From: Topomyia yanbarensis
Lineage: Eukaryota > Arthropoda > Insecta > Diptera > Culicidae
Length of the DNA: 64,000 nt
Assembly: GCF_030247195.1 (NCBI RefSeq)
Contig: NC_080672.1
Span: forward strand, 376,874,166 to 376,938,165
Direction: 5' to 3'
Shown here: piece by piece, positions 1 through 11,016 of the stretch
Layout: every line of letters begins with the position of its first letter
How positions within the stretch are numbered: position 1 is the stretch's first letter
Translations under genes and position numbers: made by a program
The notes under the pieces: model-generated
The model's input: only the letters and a program-made list of their open reading frames with translations
What the model was told of the DNA's origin: nothing
Databases searched by the model: none

Positions 1-40
1 ACCTTATCAAATAAAAAATGAAGGTCGGGGGGCATAATAA
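1..40 (+). other. possible LINE 3' end
   Basis: The first bases (CCTTATCAAATAAA) match the last bases of the truncated retrotransposon ending at 31095 (GCCTTATCAAATAAA) and resemble the tail at 57451-57470. This may be the 3' end of another such element that began before the window. No target-site duplication can be tested. Confidence 0.3.
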
Positions 41-179
41 TTTTCTTATATCTACTGCTCGTACCTATTACTGATCGCTAGCAGCTGGACATTGCATGAC
101 AAAGTGCATGGAACAAAAATGATCCTACGAATAATACTCCAAATTTTATGAAATAGTTCATGTGAAAATTTCATGACTA

Positions 180-620
180 TGTTGCATGAAATTGAAAATG
201 GTTGGGGATATCTTCTAAATATCACAAGCACGCAAATCATTTACTAGGAACCATAAACCAGTTCACGAATACATGAGTACTATTTTGTGATTTCTTGAAC
301 CAATTCACGAGCACCAATGGTAAGTCGTGATCTAGATATCATGAACCATTTCACGAATACATGAAAAATATTTCATGTTTTTCTGAACTACTTCACGAGC
401 ACTTATATTGGATCGTACCTGATATATTAGGAATCATGAACCAGTTCACGAATACACGAATAATATTTGATGATTTTGTGAACTATTTCACGAGCACGGA
501 TATTGGATCGTGGCTTAAATATTAGAAAACATGAATTAATTCACAAGGATTGAATAAATTCATGAATAATATTCCGAGTTTCGTGAATTAGTTCACTAGA
601 ATAGATCCAGAATGTTTTGA
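180..620. repeat. degenerate ~95-bp tandem repeat
   Basis: Four or more diverged units recur about every 95 bp, near 247, 340, 436 and 532. Each contains a version of ATGAACCAGTTCACGAATAC followed about 45 bp later by TTCACGAGCAC. Units differ at many positions, so the array is old. No coding potential. Confidence 0.6.
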
Positions 621-1309
621 TTTTGTTCCTAAATCTATGAATAGCATCACGAGTTAACCATTGGTTTTATGCATAATGTTCATGAAGTTGTGAACTAGTT
701 CAAGCACAGAAAATCGATTTAGTAATAACATGGCGGAAACCGTGACTGAAGATCACGAAACAAAACAAACATTTCCACTAATAAAAGCTTTATGCTAGCG
801 TTGGTGAAGAGAAATTGAACCAAATTACAAAACGCATAATTTTTTTAGAATTCATGGCACTTTATTCACGATTTTGGGAACAATTTTTTCCGTGTAGAGC
901 GTCCATTTACCGATTAATTTTAGCTTCCCGATATTCGATAAAAAATAATTGTCCCGCGAATACAGAAGAATCATTTTTCAGATAGAAAAAAAATTGTAAT
1001 GTGGGAATTTTTTATCCGTTCTTTTTTTATAAGCGCAATGCTTTAGCATAGCTGAGTCGTGGATCTTTTATGTTTTTGTTATATGCTAAAATTAAAAGAT
1101 CATTCGTTTTCGGGTGCTCGGCTGGGCTAGAAGTGTTTTGGTACTGTGTTATATTTCTCCTTAGTAGAGAAAAATTAAGTAGAAACTAGTTTTTCTCCAT
1201 TAAGGAGAAAATTATTTAAAACCTGTAATTAAGGGGTTACACATCTGTAGAGCTAAAAAATAGGCATATTTCGAGAATTTTTCTTGACGTGACTAGTGAA
1301 ATCTTTTTT

Positions 1310-1650
1310 TATTCGATTAACGCAAATAATCGATTAATTTCTAAAATAATCGAAAAACCAATAATCGATTTAAACCTTTCGGTATAATCGAGCAAATCGA
1401 GTGGCTGCTATCAATTAATCGAGAGCATAATTAATGAAGGGTGATCGTTGAAAATGAAAGTCGCAGAAAAAAAAAATATGACAAGACTTCTCGAAATTTT
1501 TCAAAATGTATTCAATGACCTTTTTTTTGGTTGACAAACTAAGATTTACGAAGTAATCGATTATTGATTTTAATCGATTATCTTAGTCGATTAATCGAAT
1601 GAATTAATCAAGCTCTCAAAAATTAATCTATTAATGGATAATCGATTATT
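1310..1650. repeat. AATCGATTA-rich inverted-end element
   Basis: The stretch is full of AATCGATTA words. Its ends mirror each other: GCAAATAATCGATTAAT near 1324 and GGATAATCGATTATTTGC near 1637-1654. This is consistent with a small non-autonomous DNA element; its exact ends are not resolved. Confidence 0.4.
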
Positions 1651-1670
1651 TGCAAAAATCAGACATCACT

Positions 1671-2897
1671 ATAAGCAATTTTCGAGGTAGTTCAAAATTT
1701 GAGAGGAGGTTAACCTTACACCCCCCCATTCCCTGAAAAAGGACGTGACAAAGGGTGAACCGAAATCTTGTAAAATGAGTTTTATGACATAAGTTATGAA
1801 ACACAAATAACAATTTATTATTGTGATTTCATCACAAGATGGTGGCTGTGCGGTATTTTCCTGCATTCGCGTTTTTTAAAAGGGGTCTACGGCCGGAAAA
1901 CTATCTCCCGCAATTCTTGACCTAGAGTCCAAAACTTAAGTTTTTCTGATTCCTGATAACAATAGGAAGCGACGTACGTAGGATTTTTTTTCGATATATT
2001 GATTTTTCGCGAAATGGCGCACTTTTGAGTGAAAAAACGCCGAAAATGTCATAGAAATCGACACAAAATTGTTAATTTAAAAAAAAATACGTGATAAAGA
2101 ACTAAAATCCTACGTAAGTCGCTGGAGAAATCAATTTCGAATATACTGTGAAAATTTCAAAGCGATCGAAAATCATTTGTTTGAGTTACATTTCCAGCTA
2201 GCTCAAAAAAGTTGTTTCAAGAAAAACGCTGTTAAAGTTTTCAGTACACTTGCGATTTACATAGGAGGCGTTGCGGCAGAATTGAAAGCTTGGACATTTA
2301 TTTATTAATTTTGTCTTCCATTTTTTGTGATACCTTTTTTAACAGCCTAGACTAATAAATACAAATTCGACTACAGTTGTGTAATCCCTTAAATTAGCTA
2401 TGAAATTTGCGTTTCGACTTCGTCTCATCAGAATCCGGCACTAGCTTAGTGGCAGAACTAAGCTAGTGCCGGGTTGACGTTAGCTCCACAAAACCAAAAC
2501 ACTATTTGTGTTCGTGTTTTTTTTTTTGTTGAAGTCGAACCACTGCGACTGTGTTTGTGTTAGCATAAGTAACAAAAAATGATTGTATGAAAGCTGTCTT
2601 TAACGTTGTTCTGATCGATGTGTGGGATGTACGGAAAATTTTATTGCATTGTTAGTTCCGCCTATTTGCTAGCGAAACATTCTCCCTCCCTCTCTCTATG
2701 TATCTCATTTTCGGAGTACAATACAGGTCGTACTCGATTATCCGGGGATTCGATTATTCGTGATTCGATTATCGGGGTGTTTCGAAAAAATTCAAATTTC
2801 AACTAGAATGTTTGATTAAAGTGTAACTTTTTTCGGGGAATGGGGGGTATAGGGTTAACCTCCTCTCAAATTTTGAACTACCTCGGAAATTGCTTAT
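1671..2897. mobile_element. 1.2 kb element with ~45-70 bp inverted ends
   Basis: Positions 1671-1715 and 2853-2897 are inverted copies with one mismatch over 45 bp. Outer bases read ATAAGCAATTTTCGAGG on the left. Similarity continues imperfectly to about 70 bp through a C-run/G-run (1720-1740 and 2828-2850). The interior holds a short hairpin at 2435 and no transposase-like frame, so it is probably non-autonomous. Confidence 0.5.
2435..2472. repeat. perfect 16-bp-stem hairpin
   Basis: CCGGCACTAGCTTAGT (2435-2450) and its exact reverse complement (2457-2472) flank a 6-nt loop. The stem is rich enough in G and C to form a stable RNA or cruciform hairpin in an AT-rich setting. Function unknown. 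Confidence 0.7.
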
Positions 2898-3860
2898 ATA
2901 TGCCGAAAAAAACTAAAACTTGGAATCAACCTTCACGGACGGATTGGAACCAATTCTGAAAAAATTATTTATCTAGAGCCAATATATAATAACCTAAATT
3001 ATTTTGTCGATTGCTTCACCCCTCGCTTCATGGGAACGCTCTTAATTTTAAAAAATTGTTTAAAAAAATAGTTTTTCTTTGGATTAAATTTGTACTGTAT
3101 GGTATTGTTTACACTAGAATCAATAAGTGAGATGATTTTTAAAGGATTTATTCAAGTAATCTGGAAAAAATAATAGTTTTACACGGCAGTGCTGCCAAAT
3201 ATGCAACTTTTAAGTTTTAAACTAAAAGTACATTTTTCTCGCAATACACAAATCGGTTACCGCAGGCCTTTTTGGCACATACAATGTTAATAAACCTACT
3301 GTGCTCGGTCGGCTTTGGGCACTCTCTTGGGATAATGATGACATACTTCCCAGGATTCTGCTTGGATACCCTCCAGAATTCTGATCAATTTTCTTAGCCT
3401 CCAATGGAATCTATTTCAGAATTTCAATTGGGTCATTAAGCTATATATAGTTTTCGTCCCATTCGATAAATTTTAGGTCCAATACACATAATATAACATT
3501 ATTTCAAAAAAAAAAACATTCGTTGTAATACGTAAAAACTATTTTTTTGTTTTTTAAAATGAACCTTATGTAAACATAGACAACCATACACAGTAAAACT
3601 GTGGTTGTTTTCATCTGGCCTATAATAACCCTGCGGGAAAACCGAGAAAACATGTATTCATTTTTTTCTGACAGGGCATCACTTGTCGTGAAATTCGATA
3701 TGTCAAATGCTTCTGATAGTGTCAAATCAAGACTGTCATCATATTCCTTTATTTTAAATTTAAATTTTATTTTCGCGTTTCTTGTTGGAAAAAACATTGT
3801 TGAAATCACGAAAATCAGCTTTATCGATATATGTAATAAAAAAAAGAGATTTTTTGAAGT
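2898..3860. other. no gene seen
   Basis: AT-rich intergenic sequence. Short frames on both strands overlap one another and show no family motif. Confidence 0.5.
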
Positions 3861-3865
3861 AGAAT

Positions 3866-4000
3866 ACTTCTAACGTTTCAATATCAGGTCCCGTTTCAAA
3901 AATTTCAGTTGAGAAATTTTCCGAGGTTTGAAATGCGAATATTTTCCGTTCTACTGATCGAAATCGCAATATTTTTGCACTATCTGATTGGAAATTTGTG
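3866..4000 (+). repeat. histone-block spacer, plus-strand copy
   Basis: The stretch from the GAATACTTCTAACG word through GGTCCCGTTTCAAAAATTTC matches the reverse complement of about 16950-17010 (GAATACATTTAAGC and GGTCCCGTTTCAAAATATC). It therefore looks like the same intergenic spacer that accompanies the H3 pseudogenes further right, in opposite orientation. Confidence 0.5.
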
Positions 4001-4274
4001 CACGTATTTCGTATTAAATTTCGGAATTACTGCGACTACTATAAATAAACCAAAACAAGGATTTTTAGAAAATCCTTCGGAAACAGCGAGGAAAATGCGC
4101 ATATCCCACGCAGAGCCGTCAAAAAAGAACATGTAAGCGTTTCATTACATACGGGAATGTTATATATACAGGTCACGCGAGCTTGTTTTGTATCAGTGGG
4201 TGCTCGCTTACCACACGAGCAACATGCTCGTCCGGACGGTACAATGAGTGGTATCATGTTTGCGTTCCCGTACC

Positions 4275-4518
4275 AAGCGTCATCGCAAGGTTCTTCGTCA
4301 TAAAATCCAGGGAATCACCAAATCTGCCATTCGGCGTCTGGCCCGTCGTGGTGGTGTAAAATGCATCTCCGATTTAATCTACGAATGCTGATGGTGTGCA
4401 GGAAAATGTCATCCGAGATGCCGTGACCTACACTGAACACGCCAAGCGCAAAACCGCAATGAATGTCGTCTATACTCTGAAGCGGCAGGGACGCACTTTG
4501 TATGGATTTGAAAGTTGA
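4275..4518 (+). pseudogene. histone H4 pseudogene
   Basis: Functional H4 is a core nucleosome protein. Read from 4275, the frame gives [16 protein letters not shown] followed by [12 protein letters not shown] and LIYE, matching H4 from Lys16. After LIYE the frame breaks at an in-frame TGA near 4393. The match resumes in another frame at about 4405 with [17 protein letters not shown], loses two residues of the VTAMD region, and ends in [15 protein letters not shown], stop at 4516-4518. The first 15 residues of H4 (the tail) are not recognisable. A histone 3' stem-loop lies 34 bp downstream. The frameshift, nonsense codon and missing start make it a clear pseudogene; identity is very secure because H4 is so conserved. 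Confidence 0.93.
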
Positions 4519-4551
4519 AAAGGTAGAACTCACTTGAATCATTATAAAAAA

Positions 4552-4567
4552 CGCCCTTTTCAGGGCC
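4552..4567 (+). terminator. histone mRNA 3' stem-loop (one stem base mismatched)
   Basis: CGCCCTTTTCAGGGCC followed by ACC fits the metazoan histone 3' processing hairpin (6-bp stem, 4-nt loop). Five of six stem pairs form; the outermost pair is C-C. It sits just after the H4 pseudogene stop. In a live gene this element is bound by SLBP and replaces the poly(A) tail. Confidence 0.85.
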
Positions 4568-4949
4568 ACCAAAATCATTTCAAAGAATAAGTTTGCATTT
4601 TCTGTTTCATGGACTGTTTCTCCCTGGAGAGCAATTTGGGTTAAACCCTAAATTATGATTTATTTCAGTACGCAAATTGCAAATATGGTCAGAAACAAAC
4701 TGGAGTGAAGTGGAGAACATTTTTATTAGGTGCATTCAAAAAAGGTTTCAATTCTCAAACATTTTACCAAGGTGCCGTATTACAATACTCTCTTTACCCT
4801 GAGTGTTCGATAATCTCCGTAGTGGAAACACAATTTCAATTTTGTTCTTTATCAAAAATATGTGGTCGGCAACAAAGGTGTGGAGATACGAAGAACACAT
4901 ATTGAGGAAAACACAAAAAAGGACGAGCATACATTGTGCTGTAGTCAGG

Positions 4950-4956
4950 TATAAAA
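4950..4956 (+). promoter_or_regulatory. TATA box of a decayed H2B unit
   Basis: TATAAAA stands 67 bp before the H2B fragment at 5023. A run containing CTCAGTTCGTTT follows it. Position and neighbours suggest the core promoter of the former H2B gene, but this is inferred. Confidence 0.45.
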
Positions 4957-5022
4957 ACTCAGCATGCTGTTGCTCACGCTCAGTTCGTTTCCAGCATCAG
5001 CATGCAGCAGTTCGTTTGCAGC

Positions 5023-5061
5023 ATCTCCCGCAAAATTCAAACCGCCGTCCGTTTGCTGCTG
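5023..5061 (+). pseudogene. histone H2B fragment
   Basis: The frame at 5023 reads ISRKIQTAVRLLL, which matches the H2B segment TSREIQTAVRLLL at 11 of 13 positions; a stop follows at 5072-5074. The rest of H2B is missing, so most of the gene has been deleted between the TATA box and this point or after it. Alone the match would be short, but it lies 460 bp after an H4 pseudogene with a histone stem-loop. Confidence 0.7.
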
Positions 5062-5514
5062 TTTACGCTGTTTTGAAATGATCATCTTGATTACCGTTTC
5101 CGAATGTAAATAAAGAAAACAAGTTCGTAAAAGACGTCACGGAATTATTTTCTCGCATAGAAATTTACAGTATCGCAGTTTATGGACGGCGTTCTATGGT
5201 GGCGACATCATTCGAAACACGGTGGTTTCATGCAACTTAGGCTAAACGTCAAGTTGCGGGAGGGTTGGGTACAGGCCATGTAGCGAAAAATGCTGATCTG
5301 CTACTTCTCTGATGTTGGTAGTAGGACGACGGTCAAACGCTCGTTTGCGTGCCTTCATTCATAAAAGTTCAACAATATTTTCAAAGAATGTTGCAAATTG
5401 TCAACTTGATAATTCCAGAAATACTCCAAATAAACAATGAATGTGCTAAAGTCGACAAAATCGCATAGAAATTGCTTATTCCAGAGCAGAATTTACCGGT
5501 CTAAAGTGTATTCT

Positions 5515-5560
5515 ACTTCACTCCGGTTATGTCTCTGACATTACCCACCCATCTTTTTCT
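5515..5560 (-). repeat. histone-block boundary motif
   Basis: On the minus strand this reads GATGGGTGGGTAATGTC followed by an AGACATAACCGGAG-like word. The same motif occurs on the plus strand at 15365, 15859 and 17022, each time beside H3 remnants or a histone stem-loop. It marks a repeated spacer of the decayed histone units. Confidence 0.65.
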
Positions 5561-5884
5561 CATTTAATGACCCAATTGAATCCTTATCCGAATTTCTATA
5601 GTATTTTCCCTGAATTTTGATGAAGGATTCTAGAGGAAAGCTTCTCAGAGGTCTGGTGGCATACTTCACAAAATGGAATTCTAGTTGAAAATTATGATTT
5701 ATTCAAGATGCTGATAGAATCGTGTTCCTATTTTCAATGAAATCCGGTGTAAAAATCTGATGAATATCCTACTCTGACTTCCAGCGAACTTTGACACAAT
5801 GTTGATTTTCTCCCATAAATCAATTGATGCCTGCTCAGAACTTCAATGAACCTTTCATGCCCATGCTGTTGATAAAAAAAAAAT

Positions 5885-6580
5885 CACGTTCCTAAAGGAC
5901 TATAGCTTTTTGTTTACACAACATACAAATGTTTACAACAAGAAGTGAGGCTAATACCTGGAACTAATATCTTTCATTTCAGCACTAACAGTTATAAATA
6001 TTATCAGTAGAACAGCAGTTATTACAATTAATCTGATTGGGTTCCACTAGAGCAGTGCTGCCAGGGATAGTTTCTATTAATGGTGAAACTGATATTTTGG
6101 AATATTTTCGTAGCCTGGCAATATTATTAAAAACTGATCAAACATTCTTATTTAGACTACCTTCAATTACCTTTTTCATGCAATTGGACTAACTTGGAAT
6201 GTAAATATTGAGCAGCTTCTAGCACTGCGAAAGAAGCACATATCTTTATTAACCCCTTCATGCTTGTGGACAACAACGTTTTTAAACATCTATAACTTTT
6301 GGTTGAGGCAAGATTTGCTCACAAAAACAAGTAGAGCTAATAAATGTCACTATTACCTTTCATTTGAGTATTAACAGTTACAAGGATCAGCTCTAGAACG
6401 GAAGTTATTGCAATAAGTCTGATTGGATTCCGATGGAGAAGTGCTGCCAAGCACAGTTTATGTTGACGACGAAAAATTAATTTTTCATATATCTTAGTTA
6501 CGTTGCATTATTATTAAAAATTGATAAAACGTGCCAATTTAGACTGTCTTTGGCTACGTTTTTCAAGAAAAAATAGTTTT
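5885..6580. repeat. two diverged ~300-bp direct copies
   Basis: Copy 1 (about 5885-6190) and copy 2 (about 6275-6580) share an ordered series of words: TTTCATTT, AACAGTTA, GTTATT, TCTGATTGG, AGTGCTGCCA, ATTATTAAAAA and ATTTAGACT. Both are plus-oriented. This is an old tandem duplication or two insertions of one element. No coding frame. Confidence 0.55.
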
Positions 6581-6689
6581 GAACCCTTACATACACTATA
6601 AAAAAGTTGGAAATAAAAGGGTTAAACCAGGTTTTTCGTGTTTCATGACGCTAAGTTCTAAGAAAAAATAGTTTTGGAACTCTATACTG

Positions 6690-6772
6690 CCGTTATAAGT
6701 ATATCTGTCCCATGTTCTATGGGATTCCCTATATACATGGGACAATTATGTTTAGAACGGCAGTATATGCGG
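6690..6772. mobile_element. short fold-back element
   Basis: The ends TATACTGCCGTT and AACGGCAGTATA are inverted, and internal words TGTCCCATG and CATGGGACA are also inverted. About 85 bp in all. Related to the larger hairpin at 9217-9360, which has TTTGTCCCATTTTCTATGG and an AGCAGTATA end. Confidence 0.55.
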
Positions 6773-7327
6773 TAGAAAAAAGTGGGTCAAGAAAGGGTTT
6801 ACAATATTCTAATATGAGACCCGGTAGTCACTGAATGCAATTTCAATTCTTGAGTAACTCAAGCAAACATGGATGTTAGGCTATGTAAAAAGGGTGCCAG
6901 CGGTACTTCTCACTGAGGCGGCCGGGAACCCATCATCTTCGTAGCCTTTGGTAATCCTTCACTGGTGACAAACTTGAGTGGAAGAGTATGCGAAGACTAC
7001 ATGGGAAGTTGTCACCTCACAATCCGGTACGACATTGGTCAACTAAATGATGCTACAAGGACAAGGACACAGATCTCTTTGTGGGAGCACAACGCGCACT
7101 CTTCTAATTAGAATGAGGGTTACAAGAAATGTTAGCTGTGATAGGTGACATCACCACGTAAATTGAACTGAATTCAACAAACAGACGCCCAGCTTGCTTA
7201 CTTACTTACTTTATTATTTCTAGTGCACAAGTAATCTAATCATTTATCCCGGAAAGTCAAAGCCCCGGGTAAACGAGGTTGACATGTATTAGGTTCTTTA
7301 CTGCCACAGTTAACCTCACTTTTCTTT
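6773..7327. other. no gene seen
   Basis: Unclassified intergenic sequence. No long frame, repeat or RNA gene recognised. Confidence 0.4.
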
Positions 7328-7441
7328 ACAGTTCGCTTGTACTGTTTACATGGACTAGACAAATTTGTGGACGACTAGCTTCGCTCGGAGAAAATCGTAA
7401 AGAATTTTTCTAAGTCAATGTAAACAGTACAAGCGAACTGT
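7328..7441. repeat. 24-bp perfect inverted repeat
   Basis: Bases 7328-7351 (start ACAGTTCGCTTGTACTG) are the exact reverse complement of 7418-7441, with 66 bp between them. Similarity extends weakly outwards through T-rich and A-rich flanks. It could be a small MITE or a hairpin RNA locus. Confidence 0.7.
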
Positions 7442-8165
7442 CAAAAATGAACACTCAGTTCATTTGTGACGTCAGCGTAAAGTATTCAATTGCAAAAGAC
7501 ACACCTTATTAAAAAGTTTTTCGTGTGCTGTCATGGTGAATAATGTGCTCACTGCTTCCCCAGAGTGTACTACAATGGACACACAAGAGAATGCACCGAT
7601 TAGAGATGTACAAGCCTGCTTTTTTAGTGAGCAACTCCGAAGCTTTAAGTTCATTGAAGTGAACCGTTTTTTCTGAACAGCTCTTCAACTCATTCAATTT
7701 TGACAAAGCTATACCGTGCATCGGTTCATTTTCCTCTCGCACTTTTTGAACCGATGCCCGATCAGCTCTCATAGTCCAATCCACAATTTCAAATTCCCGG
7801 CCTTTTTGACGTTTCCATAACTTTTAACAGGAAGCAGACATGATCATTCTGACAAATTCTATTTGTGTGTTATATTCGCAAATTCTTTTTGTACCGACCG
7901 CTGAAGAAAACAGACTCGTATGTTCTGTTCTACCACCAAAATATTTTTTTAACAAGTGAAAATATACTCAAAAGTTTGTTTTGATTTTTTTTTGCTTAGT
8001 GTTATAGAATGAAGCATATCACACGACAAAGTATGCGCATTGAATATTTATGAAGCGAATTTATTCTATTTTATGATTCAACATTGAATAGCACCGAAAT
8101 GTTCACCATATTTTTGCCTTTCTCATATAGAAAAGTTATGCAATCACTCTAAAAATCGTCAACCT
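7442..8165. other. no gene seen
   Basis: AT-rich sequence with only short overlapping frames on the minus strand and no recognisable domain. Confidence 0.4.
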
Positions 8166-8400
8166 AATACTGGCCCGGAGGGCCGAGTGTCATATGCCAT
8201 TCGACTCAGTTCTTCGAGATCGGAAAATGTCCGTGTGTGTATGTATGTATGTGGAAAAAAATGTCACCTCTGTTTCTCAGAGATGACTGGACCGATTTGC
8301 ACAAACTAAGTCTAAGGTACAACCTTCCCATCGGCTGGTATCGATTTTTTTATTGATCGGACTTCCGGTTCCGGAGCTACGGGTTAAAGAGTGCGACCAC
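8166..8400 (+). repeat. dispersed repeat, GGCCCGGAGGGCCGAGT family, copy 1
   Basis: It begins with the palindromic word GCCCGGAGGGCCGAGTGTCA and continues with CATTCGACTCAG, a short GTATGTATGTATGT run and TCTCAGAGATGACTGGACCGA. The same ordered words occur at 11509-11670. Probably part of a transposable-element family; class not determined. Confidence 0.6.
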
Positions 8401-8789
8401 ACATTCCCATATAAACTGAAATGAAAAATTATCAAAGGGGGGAGTAAGGAAAAATTTCAAAATCAAATTTGAATTTTTGATGCCAAATGACTTTAAAATT
8501 CATGAAACATTGAATTTTGATGTAATCTCGCAAAAAATTTTTTGACGAGAATTGACTTTTTTGGATTAAGGAAATTCCCATCATTTCAGATGTAACAACC
8601 CCGTAGTAATGCAATTGCGTATTCGGATTTTTTGTTTTCTATACATAGATAAACCTATGTAGAGGGAGCTAAACCTCAAGGATATGCTATTGTTTCTAAA
8701 CCACTGGGGTAGAGAGCTATAGTTTAAGCCATATTAGAATAGCAATATCTTTTCGGGGATGTAGTCGTTCTGTTCTCTCAATATCCCCT

Positions 8790-8990
8790 AGGGAGTGTTT
8801 ATATATTCGCTCCTCGAGAAGTGTCTTTTATTTCATTGGGTATGAAGAATACTTCCGTATTGTCTATGTTCTCTGTGTCGTTATTTTCCTTATTCCTAAC
8901 CTTACCACTTCCCCAATCGCACCCATCACGAAATGATTAAAAGACAAATCACGGCAAGGCACAAATCTCGGATCAACATATTACATTTTT
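8790..8990 (+). mobile_element. LINE 3'-region fragment (LOA-like family)
   Basis: Bases around 8815-8975 closely match 32678-32860, which lies directly after a LOA-like reverse-transcriptase/RNase H remnant. Shared words include GAAGAATACTTCCGTATTG, TCTATGTTCTCT and AAGGCACAAATCTC. It is therefore probably a 5'-truncated 3' untranslated region of the same family. Confidence 0.6.
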
Positions 8991-9216
8991 AATCCCCTCC
9001 AACAAAAATGTTGGCTTTGGTCCTATCCGTGGAGTGTGCGTTATAAGTATGTATGTTATATAATTCGCCAAACGTCTTCCATTTCCGTCCGAAGCTTGTA
9101 CAGCTGAGTTTTTCAAGACCATTTTACGACTCGAATAAGTATAGTAAGAATGCTAGTATTGATCGAGATCGATATCTAAGCTCGGGTCCGCCTATACGCC
9201 GTCTATGGTCGAAAAT

Positions 9217-9360
9217 CAGTCCCATAAAGATAGGAACTCCCATACCAACCATGATCGCATATTTGTCCCATTTTCTATGGAAATTCCTATATTTATGGGA
9301 CTGGTTTGCGATCATGGGTAGCATAGAAAATAGGACAAATATGCGATCATGAGCAGTATA
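9217..9360. mobile_element. fold-back element
   Basis: ATGATCGCATATTTGTCC (9251) recurs inverted as GGACAAATATGCGATCAT (9335), with further inverted words AGTCCCATAAA and TTTATGGGACT. The sequence folds into nested hairpins and shares GTCCCAT.TTCTATGG with the element at 6690. Frames on both strands here are by-products of the palindrome. Confidence 0.6.
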
Positions 9361-9714
9361 AACCTAACATTCTCATAGTCAGAAAACTTGCTGTAATACG
9401 CACCAATTGCATATTATGTATGCACCTGCAAATTTCGACAAGAGAAGTTGATTGTTTTCAATAAATCACACTTAACCGATTCTATTGCAGTTGATTTTGT
9501 CGTGCGATGTGTTGGGTATCATAACAAATCGTACCTAAATGAAAAATGAAAATTGTTTTCGGCTGAACCAACAATAACTTGTTTTTTGAATAATGTTGTA
9601 GAACATTTCAAATCAGTAGAAACTCGAAGCAAATTATTATAAAGCAAAAGTTCTTTTATGAATTCTTCCACAAAAAATTTCCCATATTTCAATTAAAAGA
9701 AGAAAGAGACACCC
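9361..9714. other. no gene seen
   Basis: Unclassified AT-rich sequence. Confidence 0.4.
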
Positions 9715-9770
9715 AGTGTCTTCAGTAAAGTTTTTTGGAATGATATTTACTAAAACTTTGTCGAAGACAC
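9715..9770. repeat. TCTTCAGCAAAGTT-type hairpin
   Basis: GTGTCTTCAGTAAAGTTTT (9716-9734) and AAAACTTTGTCGAAGACAC (9752-9770) form an imperfect inverted repeat. Similar hairpins occur at 34514, 42276 and 50869 and a half-copy at 46110. Confidence 0.6.
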
Positions 9771-10369
9771 CGATCCTGAATATGAACATTTTGACAATGT
9801 AGGTTTCAGATCTCACTACTAGACAGATTAACCATCGATTTATCATCACCAAGAGCAGGAGCTTTTCGTATACTGAAACTGTCTTCAAGACACCCTAAAA
9901 TGTAAAACTCGCGAGATATTTAATTTTGGGCAGCTGTTCACAGCTCTGGACAACTGTGTATCATGAGCTTTTTTTCTGGGAACAGTACTGGTACGGAAGT
10001 TTCGCTCGTTTGCTAAAACAATAAGTTATACAAAAAATTTAAACCCAGAAGTAGTTACCTATTTAAAATAGAAAAAAAAATCCTTCCGAAACTTGTGGAT
10101 TTCTCTTCTTTGGGTACGGTTACTTCCTTCTAACTAATTAATCCGATTCGTTTCAGCGGACTAACTTGTTCCTTAAATCCAACGCAAACAGAGTGAAATT
10201 TATACAATGAGTTCAGAAATCAAATCAACCACTAATCCAATTGAACAACCAATTATGCAATGCAAAGTGCCAACCCAATCCGAAGAACCGAAAAGTCCCA
10301 AAACCCACCCCCCGCAAAAAAAATTACAGTTCGCTCACTATTCCGACTCACCCTGAACTTGCCCTTCTT

Positions 10370-10597
10370 TCGCTGCTTGGTCCCGGCACCCGCTGCGCTC
10401 TCTGCCGCAGCCAACACCGCCGCTCTGGCTGCCGATTCGTCCACCGATGATCGCCCCACCGGTGCTGGCTGCGGCTGCATCGAGTGGATGGAATGCCGTT
10501 TGCTCAGTTTATGCAGATTCATCGTCGTCGTTTGCCACCAGCTCAGCAAAACTCTTCGTAAGCTTCTGAACAAAGTTCACCACCACCTGGGCGTGGA
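10370..10597 (-). CDS. possible host exon(s), GC-rich, product unknown
   Basis: This is the most exon-like stretch of the left part. On the minus strand a pyrimidine-rich acceptor (TTTTTCCACGCCCAG) ends at about 10598. The next bases read VVNFVQKLTKSFAELVANDD and end DESA then TAA. In a second frame, an ATG at about 10522 opens a 57-residue Ala/Ser-rich frame starting MNLHKLSKRHS and ending KQRKKGKF, directly before a strong donor word GTGAGT at about 10350. Either reading could be a terminal or internal exon. GC content is well above the surroundings, which supports constraint, but the two readings conflict and no family is recognised. Transcript evidence would be needed to choose. Confidence 0.3.
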
Positions 10598-10852
10598 AAA
10601 ATCAGTCGGAAAACCATCAACTGAATATGACACCACGCTGTCAAGACGCATCTCCTACCGTGGCACGTACTCGTCTTCTGGCCATCCTTTAGTATCTGTT
10701 TTATTGATCCGATTCTGGTGAAATCTATCACTTTTATCACTTTTATTCAACCCTCCCAAATCACACTTCTGGATAATACCGGCACTGAACAAATACACAC
10801 TGAAACTCTAACACATACACACACTAAACGAATTGGAAATCACCAGGGAAAA

Positions 10853-11016
10853 CGGTAAGCAGCTTTCGGATTCGTCTTCATATTTCCGGCCACACGAGTT
10901 GATGGCTGGTTTCAATCATTGAAATCGGAAACCGCTTCTGCAGTCGGTTCGTTGACACGCACGAAAATGGAATTTGAGGAGGAGGCCATGCCTTGTACGA
11001 GTTGATATTGTTCTGC
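10853..11016 (-). other. possible upstream host exon
   Basis: On the minus strand the word TTGTTTTCATTGCAG (an acceptor-like site ending at about 11017) precedes an open stretch. It contains ATGGCCTCCTCC in good start context and ends near CCTG followed by GTGATT at about 10853, a plausible donor. It lies upstream of the exon candidate at 10597 on the same strand. Support is only splice-site resemblance and composition. Confidence 0.22.

Noticed and set aside
4315..4578. 87-codon minus-strand frame
   Set aside because: Antisense shadow of the H4 pseudogene and stem-loop.
9053..9352. 99-codon plus and 66-codon minus frames
   Set aside because: Both lie in a palindromic fold-back element.
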